Shown piece by piece: positions 1-5,497 of a stretch of 6,064 nt of DNA. Made by a program: the position numbers and the translations under genes. Each line of letters begins with the position of its first letter. The first letter of the stretch is position 1. Under the pieces are notes generated by a model. That model made no database searches. It was given only the letters and a program-made list of their open reading frames with translations, and was not told where the DNA came from. The stretch is from an uncultured Sutterella sp. (lineage in GTDB: Bacteria > Pseudomonadota > Gammaproteobacteria > Burkholderiales > Burkholderiaceae_F), in the NCBI GenBank assembly GCA_900764215.1, contig CAAFNI010000277.1, positions 1-6,064 on the forward strand, in the 5' to 3' direction.

Positions 1-956
1 GGCATCCGGCCCTCAAGGGCCGACAGACCAGCCTCGAGCTTCTCAAAATCGGCCCCGGCGCCGAGCGCATCCGCCTCAATCGTCTCGATCGTCGCGAGCG
101 CCTTCGAACGGCGCTCGGCCGAGACGTCCGCAAGGCGCGCCTCAAGGTCGCGGGCCGCATGCGCCGTTTCGCCCGTCAAGAGATGCGCAAAGGGCGGCCT
201 GTCGGTCGCTTCGGGCGAACTCTGCCGCTCCACTTCGGCGCAAAGCCCGAAGGCCTCGCGAAGTCCCGGCGCATCGGGCTTTGCGGCCGCATCGGCATCC
301 GCCTTCGCCATGGCGAAAAGCCCCTCGATCCCGCGCTTGTTGACGAGCATCGTCCCGAGGGCGTCAAGGGCTTCGGCCGCCGCGTCGCCGAGCAGCCCGC
401 AGCCGTCGAGCGTCTTTCCGAAACCCTCGAGCTGCCACGAAGCCTGCTCGAGCTCATCGGCCGTCCGGGCCGAGACGCAGCGCTCGAACAAATCCTGCGC
501 CATCGTGACCGGCGTCCCGTGCGTCTCGGCGAGCTTCGCCGATGCGTCTAAGAGGGATGCCGTCAGCACGCTTCGGGCCAGGTCGTCAAGGTGCGCGCAG
601 GCGACGTCCGTGCCGGGCGCCCCTGCTTCGAGCACCTCGCGGCGAATGTCGTCGAGCGCGGCGAGCTTCTCGGCCGGGCCCGATTCGGACGCGAGCACGG
701 CGTGCGCACGGTCTGCGGCGTCGGCGGCTGCGCCCGAGAGCGGACGCGGCGCGGGGCCGTCCTCGTCGGAAACTGCGACGTTGGCAACCGCGGGCGCTTC
801 GGCCGAAGGTGCGGGCGCGGCGCTCTGACGCGTCATGACGCCCTTGAGGGCGCTTCGGGCGGCGGGATCGACTTCGGCAGCTTCAACGGAGGCGGGCGCC
901 GCTTCCAAGGGGGCCGAATTCTGAGGAACGGAGGCTACGGCATTGAGAGGGTTCAT
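1..956 (-). CDS. Ala-rich hydrophilic protein, candidate T3SS substrate (3' end cut by window)
   Basis: I do not recognise this protein's family. The frame is open from an ATG at 956 to the window edge, giving 318 residues with no stop. GAGG lies 8 nt before the ATG, and the gene starts 31 nt after the stop of the CesT-like chaperone gene. Residues 1-75 are rich in Ala, Pro, Ser, Glu and Val and look disordered, as T3SS secretion signals often do. Residues 76-318 are mostly predicted helical (Ala, Leu, Glu, Asp, Arg) with four Cys (120, 160, 186, 239). I see no membrane segment, so a hydrophobic translocator is unlikely. Position at the end of the export-apparatus block, directly after a chaperone, suggests a secreted substrate (effector or gatekeeper-like) or another soluble T3SS component. 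That role is inferred from context only. Confidence is high that it is a gene and low for function. Confidence 0.8.
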   Translation of the reverse strand, partial: MNPLNAVASVPQNSAPLEAAPASVEAAEVDPAARSALKGVMTRQSAAPAPSAEAPAVANVAVSDEDGPAPRPLSGAAADAADRAHAVLASESGPAEKLAALDDIRREVLEAGAPGTDVACAHLDDLARSVLTASLLDASAKLAETHGTPVTMAQDLFERCVSARTADELEQASWQLEGFGKTLDGCGLLGDAAAEALDALGTMLVNKRGIEGLFAMAKADADAAAKPDAPGLREAFGLCAEVERQSSPEATDRPPFAHLLTGETAHAARDLEARLADVSAERRSKALATIETIEADALGAGADFEKLEAGLSALEGRM

Positions 957-987
957 TTTGTTTTCCTCGATTCTTTTGACTGCGGCC

Positions 988-1545
988 TCAGATGCGCATC
1001 GACTGCATCATCTGGCGCAGGAAGAGCTCGTCGTCGCTCAAGTTTGATACGTCGGACGCATCCTGCGGCGCCGACGCCGCGGGGACGCCGGACATCGGCT
1101 TAGTCATCTGCTGGGCGTCCTGACCCAAGCCTTCGTCCGACTTCGAACGGATCCGCGCGCGAAGCGACTCCACGAGCGCCGGAGCGCATCGCATGACGTC
1201 GGCAAGAAGCGCGTCGAAAGCGGCCGCGTCGAGCCTCTCGGTCGAATAGCGGCCGTAGAGCGCCAAAATGCCGTCTTCGTCTTCATGGGCGAACATCAAT
1301 CCTTCGGGGAGCGCGCCGTTGAGCTGAAGCGAAAGAAGATGACGCCAAAAGCCCGCGGGCTCCGAACCCTCGAGCGTGAAGAGCGGCACCCAGACGTGCA
1401 TCGCCGTGCCCGACGGGTCCGCCGCGATCGTGAGCGTGAGGCCGGCGAACCCGGCCGACCAGAAGCCGTCGTCAGAGAGGCGCCGGCTCACGCCCGACGG
1501 GAGCGATGCGGCTTCAAGCCAGGATTGGACGGGCGAATTTTGCAT
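988..1545 (-). CDS. CesT-like type III secretion chaperone with C-terminal extension
   Basis: A 185-residue protein resembling the CesT/Tir-chaperone family. These small acidic cytoplasmic dimers bind a secreted substrate near its N-terminus and deliver it to the T3SS. Residues about 5-130 show the family pattern: an N-terminal helix, a strand (HVWVPLFTLEG, 50-60), a helix with LLSLQLNGALPEG (70-82), then a DGILALYGRY strand (91-100) and a Leu/Ala-rich final helix (104-130). CesT chaperones are usually about 130-150 residues, so the tail 131-185 is extra. It is a polar Ala/Ser/Gln/Asp linker ending in an acidic-then-hydrophobic segment (DDELFLRQMMQSMRI). The ATG at 1545 is preceded by AAGGAA with a 7-nt spacer, and that site overlaps the sctU stop, so translation is probably coupled to sctU. 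The following gene is the natural candidate for its cargo. Family assignment rests on pattern, not on a search. Confidence 0.72.
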   Translation of the reverse strand: MQNSPVQSWLEAASLPSGVSRRLSDDGFWSAGFAGLTLTIAADPSGTAMHVWVPLFTLEGSEPAGFWRHLLSLQLNGALPEGLMFAHEDEDGILALYGRYSTERLDAAAFDALLADVMRCAPALVESLRARIRSKSDEGLGQDAQQMTKPMSGVPAASAPQDASDVSNLSDDELFLRQMMQSMRI

Positions 1546-1557
1546 GGCGGGATTCCT

Positions 1558-2604
1558 TTAGCGTTGATCGTTCTGCAGGCTCTGAACCCACTTCAGAACC
1601 TCGGCCACGGGACCGATGAGGTCCCGCGGGATGTAGGCGTTTTCGGTGCCGTCCCGATAGAGGGCGCGCGCGAGCGGCACGTTGCGCATGATGGGAATGC
1701 CTTCTTCGCGCGCCACCTCCATCATGCGCTGCGCCAGATGCCCCTCGCCCTTGGCGAGTATGACGGGCAGCGGCGTTTCATCCTTGTCGTAGTCGAGGGC
1801 GACGGCATAATGCGTCGGATTGGTGACGAGCACCTTGGCCTTTCTCACGTTTTCCACCGTATTTTGGTTGAGCATTTCCTGAGCGAGCTGCTTGCGGCGG
1901 CTCTTCACCATCGGGTCGCCCTCGCTCTCCTTGTATTCGCGCTTCACCTCGTCGATGCTCATCATGTGGTCCTGCGTCCACTTGTACTTCTGATAGAGGA
2001 AGTCGAGCGCGGCCACGACGGCGAAGGCGCCCGACGACATGAGGAGAATCTCGCCCACGGCCCGTCCGATGACGGTCCACATGGCGGCGAGCCCCCCTTG
2101 GGGCACGCTGAAGAGCACCGGCATGAAGTCCTCGAAGACCGACCAGCAGATGGCGCCGAGCACCGTCACCTTGAAGATGTTCTTGAGCAGTTCGACCACG
2201 TTCTTCACGGAGAAGACGCGCTTGAACCACTTTGCGGGATTGAGATTTTCGAGCTTGGGCATCGCCGCCTTGGGCGCAAAGAGAAAGCCCGTCTGCGCGA
2301 GGAGCGATGCGAGCGCGACGCCCATCACGAGCCCGACGACGGGCGCGACGATCTCGACGGCGCAGCCGATGACGACGGGCGCGGCCTTGGCCAGGGCCTC
2401 GTCGAACGGGAGGTGCATCACGGCAAAGGGCACCGAGAGCATTTCGACGAGCACCTCGTAGACGTGTTCGCCGTTGGCGAGCGCGTAGACCGCGAAGGCG
2501 AGCACGGTGGCGGCGGGCGCGATGTCCTGGCCCTTGCAGATGTCGCCTTTTTCGCGCGAGTCGCGTATGCGCTTCGGTGTGGGCTGTTCGGTCTTTTCGC
2601 TCAT
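1558..2604 (-). CDS. sctU: T3SS export apparatus switch protein SctU (YscU/FlhB family)
   Basis: Inner-membrane protein with a cytoplasmic autocleaving domain that switches the injectisome from early (needle) to later substrates. From the chosen start it has 348 residues, normal for the family. The N-terminus begins SEKTEQPTPKR, the SctU/FlhB hallmark. Four hydrophobic segments lie at about 27-43, 74-102, 142-165 and 174-203. The cytoplasmic domain carries NPTH at 262-265 within VLVTNPTHYAVAL, where family members cleave themselves between Asn and Pro. The conserved tail includes GIPIMRNVPLARALY. The ATG at 2604 shares an ATGA with the sctT stop and has GAGGG 10 nt upstream. A GTG at 2613 would add three residues but lies 1 nt from that site, so it is unlikely. 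All key residues are present and there is no sign of damage. An FlhB of a flagellar system is less likely given the sctQRST neighbours. Confidence 0.96.
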   Translation of the reverse strand: MSEKTEQPTPKRIRDSREKGDICKGQDIAPAATVLAFAVYALANGEHVYEVLVEMLSVPFAVMHLPFDEALAKAAPVVIGCAVEIVAPVVGLVMGVALASLLAQTGFLFAPKAAMPKLENLNPAKWFKRVFSVKNVVELLKNIFKVTVLGAICWSVFEDFMPVLFSVPQGGLAAMWTVIGRAVGEILLMSSGAFAVVAALDFLYQKYKWTQDHMMSIDEVKREYKESEGDPMVKSRRKQLAQEMLNQNTVENVRKAKVLVTNPTHYAVALDYDKDETPLPVILAKGEGHLAQRMMEVAREEGIPIMRNVPLARALYRDGTENAYIPRDLIGPVAEVLKWVQSLQNDQR

Positions 2605-3416
2605 GGGAGCCACACCCTCAGCGCCGAGACGTCGATCCCGAAGGCGGCGAAGCGTTCGGGCGCATCGGTCATGAGCACCGCAAAATAGAAGATGAGGAGA
2701 AAGGACGCGAGCGCGCTCTTGATGGGAAGCGAGAGCACGTAGACGTTGAGCTGCGAGGCGAAGCGGTTGACGAGCCCGAGCGCGATGTCGGTGAAGAGGC
2801 AGGCGAGCACGACGGGCGCCGAAATGAGCATGATGTTGACCGCAAGCACGCTCAGGCGCTCGCCGAAGAAGGCCGCGGCGCCTTCCTTCGTGAAGAATTC
2901 GGCGGGCAGGAACGCCTCGACGGGCCAGAATTCATAGGTCGAATAGAGGAGCGCCACAAAGGCGAAGAACGTCCCCGACGCGAAGAACGCGTAGGTCGTG
3001 CTCATGAAGAGAAAGCCCCCGGTGGGCGTCGACTGGTCGCCCGAGAGGATGTTCGTCTCGCTCGCCATGCCCGCGCCGCGCTGGTTGTCGATGAAGGCGC
3101 CCGCGCTCTCGACGGCCCAGAAGGCGAGCCCCGCGAGCCACCCGAGCACGAAGCCCACGAAGACCTCCTTCATGATGAGCGCCCCGAGCAAAAGCGCGTC
3201 CTCGCCCGTCATCGGATGGATGAAAGGAAGGCTCGCGAGCACGAGCGGATGCACCATCAGGTAGAGCGACGCGACGAGCGCCGTCTTTGCGGTGCCGTTG
3301 AGCACCGCATTGCCCATGAAGGGCGCCGCGGCCGCAAAGGCCGCAAGGCGCACGGACCCGAAGACGAAGGCCGTCAGGTGCGTCTGCAGGTCGTATTGAA
3401 AGAGGAGGTCGAACAT
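2601..3416 (-). CDS. sctT: T3SS export gate protein SctT (YscT/FliR family)
   Basis: Integral membrane component of the export gate, which in known systems assembles with SctR and SctS in a helical SctR5S4T1 complex. From the ATG at 3416 the protein is 271 residues, near the family norm. Hydrophobic stretches at about 15-35, 44-66, 74-104, 135-160, 187-218 and 225-250 fit a multi-pass protein. Family signatures include KEVFVGFVLGW (83-93), GAFIDNQRGAGM (106-117) and NRFASQLNVYVLSLPIKS (217-234). The frame is open up to 3503, overlapping sctS, but those 29 extra residues are polar and unlike the family, so I chose the methionine before FDLLFQYDL. Its ribosome binding site is weak (GAGAG about 9 nt upstream). 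The stop overlaps the sctU start by ATGA. The 49-nt gap to sctS holds a tandem GC-rich repeat. Confidence 0.95.
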   Translation of the reverse strand: MFDLLFQYDLQTHLTAFVFGSVRLAAFAAAAPFMGNAVLNGTAKTALVASLYLMVHPLVLASLPFIHPMTGEDALLLGALIMKEVFVGFVLGWLAGLAFWAVESAGAFIDNQRGAGMASETNILSGDQSTPTGGFLFMSTTYAFFASGTFFAFVALLYSTYEFWPVEAFLPAEFFTKEGAAAFFGERLSVLAVNIMLISAPVVLACLFTDIALGLVNRFASQLNVYVLSLPIKSALASFLLIFYFAVLMTDAPERFAAFGIDVSALRVWLP

Positions 3417-3440
3417 CGCGTGCGGCTCTCGGGACTCCGC

Positions 3441-3462
3441 GCCCGGGACGAAGCCCGGGACG
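3441..3462 (-). repeat. Tandem 10-nt repeat / small GC hairpin between sctS and sctT
   Basis: On the plus strand GCCCGGGACG occurs at 3441-3450 and again at 3453-3462, separated by AA. Because CCCGGG is its own complement, the two copies can pair in mRNA as a 6-bp all-GC stem with a 6-nt loop. It lies 3 nt after the sctS stop and 24 nt before the sctT start. There is no U-run, so it does not look like an intrinsic terminator. It could slow RNase decay or ribosomes, or be chance in GC-rich DNA. Confidence 0.45.
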
Positions 3463-3465
3463 GAC

Positions 3466-3726
3466 TCACAGCAGGTAGAAGCGCTCGAAGATCTCGGACG
3501 CAAAGCGCAGGATCTCGCCCGACATCCAGCCGCCGAGCACGAAGAGCGAGACCACGACGGCGATGAGCTTGACGCCGAAGACGAGGGTCTGCTCCTGGAG
3601 CTGCGTGACGGCCTGGATGAGGCTGAGCAGAATCCCGATGAGCGACGCGATGAGAATGGGCGGAAGCGACACCATCAGCACCAGATAGAGGCACTGCGAG
3701 GCGTACTCCATGGCCATGGTATTCAT
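3466..3726 (-). CDS. sctS: T3SS export gate protein SctS (YscS/FliQ family)
   Basis: Small inner-membrane protein of 86 residues, the standard length for this family. It forms the hairpin subunits that wrap the SctR-SctT export gate. There are two hydrophobic segments, about 13-38 and 50-67, joined by the hallmark loop IQAVTQLQEQTL (37-48). SLPPILIASLIG (20-31) and FGVKLIAVVVSLFVLGGWM (50-68) are also typical. The ATG at 3726 is chosen because AAGGGGG ends 4 nt upstream. Methionines at positions 4 and 6 are possible alternatives, and many homologues begin near MEYASQC. The Gln-rich loop favours the virulence type over flagellar FliQ. In most T3SS operons this gene directly follows sctR, but here two regulatory genes lie between them. 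The protein itself looks intact. Confidence 0.96.
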   Translation of the reverse strand: MNTMAMEYASQCLYLVLMVSLPPILIASLIGILLSLIQAVTQLQEQTLVFGVKLIAVVVSLFVLGGWMSGEILRFASEIFERFYLL

Positions 3727-3758
3727 TTTTCCCCCTTAAACGGTACGGCGATCGGTGA

Positions 3759-3779
3759 GAGCGGTCCGCAGCGGCGCTC
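3759..3779 (-). other. Imperfect stem-loop at the end of the GHKL kinase gene
   Basis: In the mRNA sense, GAGCG and CGCTC form a 5-bp outer stem, CCG and CGG add three pairs after a 2-nt bulge, and the loop is CTG. The stem begins inside the kinase stop codon and ends 32 nt before sctS. No U-run follows, so it is not a standard terminator. It might stabilise or separate the regulatory part of the transcript from sctS. It is short and could be chance. Confidence 0.35.
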
Positions 3780-4206
3780 AGGCGCCCGCGGGCGTCTTCG
3801 AGAAGAGGATGCGGATGAAGTTCGTGCCGTCTTCGTAGGACCAGTGCTGGCGCTGCGAAACCTGCTTGATGAGAAAGATCCCCAGGCCTCCGATCGGGCG
3901 GCTTTCGATGTCGAGGGACAAATCCGGGGTCGAGACCTCCTCGAACGGATTGAAGGGCTCGCCCCAGTCGCGCACCGTGAACTGCAGCATCTCCTCGCCG
4001 TCTTCCTCCACGACGCCGATCGAGATTTCAGCCTCCCCTTCGCTGCCGTCGGGATAGGCGTAGCTGAAGACGTTGACGAGAAGCTCCTCGGCCACGAGGA
4101 TGAGGTTGGTGGTCTGCGCGGCGAAGACTTCGGGCACTGCGCTCTTCAAGTAGTCCTTCGCCTCGTCGAGATGGTCCATTTTGGCCGGTACGATGATGGT
4201 CGGCAT
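3778..4206 (-). CDS. GHKL serine kinase / anti-sigma-factor-like protein (RsbW/BtrW type)
   Basis: A 142-residue single-domain GHKL ATPase of the RsbW/SpoIIAB kind. In known partner-switching systems such proteins bind either a sigma factor or a STAS antagonist, and phosphorylate the antagonist on serine. The ATP-site boxes are visible. The N box is LVAEELLVNVFSYAYP (37-52) with Glu40/Glu41 and Asn45. The G1 box is RDWGEPFNPF (79-88) with the adenine-contacting Asp80. The G2 box is IGGLGIFLIKQ (105-115). There is no sensor or transmembrane region. The ATG at 4206 has AAGGAG 5 nt upstream and follows the STAS gene stop by 14 nt, so the pair is probably co-translated and interacts. Bordetella BtrW, which controls a T3SS sigma factor, is the closest functional parallel I know. 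The target here, whether a sigma factor or the apparatus, is not shown by the sequence. Confidence 0.88.
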   Translation of the reverse strand: MPTIIVPAKMDHLDEAKDYLKSAVPEVFAAQTTNLILVAEELLVNVFSYAYPDGSEGEAEISIGVVEEDGEEMLQFTVRDWGEPFNPFEEVSTPDLSLDIESRPIGGLGIFLIKQVSQRQHWSYEDGTNFIRILFSKTPAGA

Positions 4207-4220
4207 GGCGGCTCCTTATG

Positions 4221-4556
4221 TTAAGCCAGCGCGGCGCGCGCGGCGTCCGTGTCCGGATAGACGGAAAGAATCGTGACGAAGCCCGAGAGCTTGAACATGT
4301 CGTAGACCATGTCGCGCATGCCCGCGAATGCGAGCCGAACCTGCTTCATCTTGGTCGTCTTGGCAAGCATCAGAATGCCGCGAAGACCGGCCGAGCTGAT
4401 GTATTCGAGTCCGCTCATCTCCACGATGATGCGCCCGGCGCCCTCTTCGAGCACCTTCTTCCATTCGGCGTCGAAGTCCGCCACCGAAATGGCGTCCATG
4501 CTGCCCTCTACGCGAATGAGCGCGAGGTCTGCGTCTCGGGTGGTCGTGATCTGCAT
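4221..4556 (-). CDS. STAS-domain anti-sigma factor antagonist (RsbV/BtrV type)
   Basis: A 111-residue stand-alone STAS domain. In partner switching, the unphosphorylated form binds the GHKL kinase and frees its other partner, while phosphorylation on a conserved serine breaks that contact. The diagnostic segment is IIVEMSGLEYISSAGLRGIL (43-62). By alignment with the DSSG site of SpoIIAA/RsbV, Ser55 is the likely phosphoacceptor, and the preceding Asp is replaced by Ser54, a variant common in this family. The N-terminus (ITTTRDADLALIRVEGSMDAI) is a typical first strand pair. The open frame extends to 4652, but only the ATG at 4556 gives a normal STAS start, with AAGGAA 9 nt upstream. The gene begins 46 nt after sctR and is followed by its presumed kinase. 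The matching PP2C phosphatase is not in the window. Confidence 0.9.
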   Translation of the reverse strand: MQITTTRDADLALIRVEGSMDAISVADFDAEWKKVLEEGAGRIIVEMSGLEYISSAGLRGILMLAKTTKMKQVRLAFAGMRDMVYDMFKLSGFVTILSVYPDTDAARAALA

Positions 4557-4560
4557 GTGG

Positions 4561-4588
4561 GTGTGTTCCTTCTTACCGTGTGTTCCTT
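4561..4588 (-). repeat. Duplicated Shine-Dalgarno leader before the STAS gene
   Basis: In the mRNA sense AAGGAACACAC occurs twice (4588-4578 and 4571-4561), separated by GGTAAG, in the 46-nt gap between sctR and the STAS gene. The copy nearer the gene places AAGGA 9 nt before its ATG. The other is 17 nt further upstream and has no start codon at a useful distance. It may be a simple local duplication, or a standby ribosome site that raises antagonist output relative to its neighbours. Confidence 0.6.
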
Positions 4589-4602
4589 GCGTCGGGCTCC
4601 GC

Positions 4603-5253
4603 TCATTGATAGCTGAGCAGAAGCCCCTGCGTAATCTTGAGCCAGCCGTCAAGCGTCACGAAGAGAAGAAGCTTGAACGGCAGCGAAATCGTCGTGGGCG
4701 AGACCATCATCATGCCCATGGCGAGAAGAATGTTCGAAATGATGAGGTCGATCGCGACGAACGCCAGATAGAGGACGAACCCTATCTGGAAGGCCTTCGT
4801 GAGCTCCGTGATCGTGAAGGACGGAATGAGGACGGCCCAGTTGTCCTTCGAGACCTTGTCGTGCATGTCCGCGGGCCAGATGCGCTTGGCGGTCGTCACG
4901 AACATCTGCGAGACGCGCTCGTCGGTGTTGGCGGAGAGAAACTTGTGCAGCGGCGGCGAGACGCGCTCCGCCAGCGCGAAGGCGTCCGCGGGCGCCATCG
5001 TCTCGATGACGGGCGCCTCCTTCTCGACGAGCTTCATCGTGTCGGAGGCGACCGGCGCCATGATGAAGACCGTGAGGATCATCGCGAGGCCGTTGATCAC
5101 CATCTGGGGCGGAATCTGCTGCACGCCGAGCGCGTTTCTCACGAGCAGGAGGACGACCACGATCTTCACGTAGGAGGTCGTCATCATCAGAAAGATGGGC
5201 ATGAGCCCGAGGCCCGCCCCGACGAAGATGAGCCAGACCGGATCAATGTTCAT
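4603..5253 (-). CDS. sctR: T3SS export gate protein SctR (YscR/FliP family)
   Basis: Core inner-membrane export gate subunit, present in five copies in known complexes and acting with SctS and SctT. The protein has 216 residues, standard for SctR. Signatures are MMTTSYVKIVVVLLLVRNAL (23-42), GVQQIPPQMVINGLAMILT (43-61), the periplasmic loop about 70-140, and FQIGFVLYLAFVAIDLIISN (155-174) followed by MMMVSPTTISLPFKLLLFV (181-199). Hydrophobic segments lie at about 6-25, 50-68, 155-178 and 192-212. The ATG at 5253 is chosen because AAGGA lies 8 nt upstream. A TTG at 5271 would only add six residues. The start overlaps the sctQ 3' end by 11 nt, suggesting translational coupling. Unlike most T3SS loci, the next gene is a STAS regulator and not sctS. 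No defects are seen. Confidence 0.96.
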   Translation of the reverse strand: MNIDPVWLIFVGAGLGLMPIFLMMTTSYVKIVVVLLLVRNALGVQQIPPQMVINGLAMILTVFIMAPVASDTMKLVEKEAPVIETMAPADAFALAERVSPPLHKFLSANTDERVSQMFVTTAKRIWPADMHDKVSKDNWAVLIPSFTITELTKAFQIGFVLYLAFVAIDLIISNILLAMGMMMVSPTTISLPFKLLLFVTLDGWLKITQGLLLSYQ

Positions 5254-5497
5254 CGCCCGCGTCCTTGGCAAGGGGCTTGAGGCATTCGGTGAGCTGCACG
5301 CCCACCGCGCCGCCCGCGTCGACGAGCGCGCCGCGCGCCACGGGGCGCCCGTTGGCGAGCACGGTCACCTGGGCGCCCGCGTCGCCCGAAAGCCTGAAGG
5401 TGTAGCCGGGTTCAAGGCTTTTCAGGTCGCCGATCGTCATCGTTCGGCTCTCAAGTTCAAATGTCAGCTTGACGTCAAGGGCATCGGTATCGAGCAT
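5243..5497 (-). CDS. Possible internal product SctQ-C (SPOA domain alone)
   Basis: Inside sctQ an in-frame ATG at 5497 is preceded by GGAG with a 6-nt spacer (positions 5507-5504), as good as the ribosome sites of whole genes here. Translation from it would give 84 residues covering exactly the C-terminal SPOA domain and the acidic tail. In Yersinia YscQ and Salmonella SpaO, internal initiation at this place makes a short SctQ-C that binds full-length SctQ and supports the sorting platform. The start signal is seen. That it is used is inferred from those systems. Confidence 0.55.
   Translation of the reverse strand: MLDTDALDVKLTFELESRTMTIGDLKSLEPGYTFRLSGDAGAQVTVLANGRPVARGALVDAGGAVGVQLTECLKPLAKDAGDEH

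Noticed and set aside
159..1103. Overlapping plus-strand frames opposite the left-edge gene
   Set aside because: They are Arg/Ala/Ser-rich with no pattern. The minus-strand frame is continuous for 318 codons, with a good ribosome site and operon position.
1285..2688. Plus-strand open frame of 467 codons opposite sctU
   Set aside because: It is rich in His, Arg, Glu and Gly with no domain pattern, and lies antisense to a complete and well-conserved sctU. Long antisense frames are expected in GC-rich coding DNA.
3417..3503. N-terminal extension of sctT into sctS
   Set aside because: The added residues are polar and unlike SctT, and would overlap sctS by 38 nt. The methionine at 3416 gives the family's length and start.
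2577..3566. Plus-strand open frame of 329 codons opposite sctT and the sctS end
   Set aside because: Highly charged Arg/Glu-rich shadow of hydrophobic membrane-protein codons, with no recognisable fold. The minus-strand genes explain the region.
3727..3777. Possible promoter before sctS
   Set aside because: I could not find a convincing -35/-10 pair in this short gap. Only a ribosome site and a small hairpin are visible.
4557..4652. N-terminal extension of the STAS protein into sctR
   Set aside because: It overlaps the sctR 3' end and adds a basic stretch absent from STAS domains. The ATG at 4556 has a good ribosome site.
4309..5280. Plus-strand open frame of 323 codons opposite sctR and the STAS gene
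   Set aside because: It spans two genuine minus-strand genes and the gap between them, and its composition changes along its length as a shadow would.
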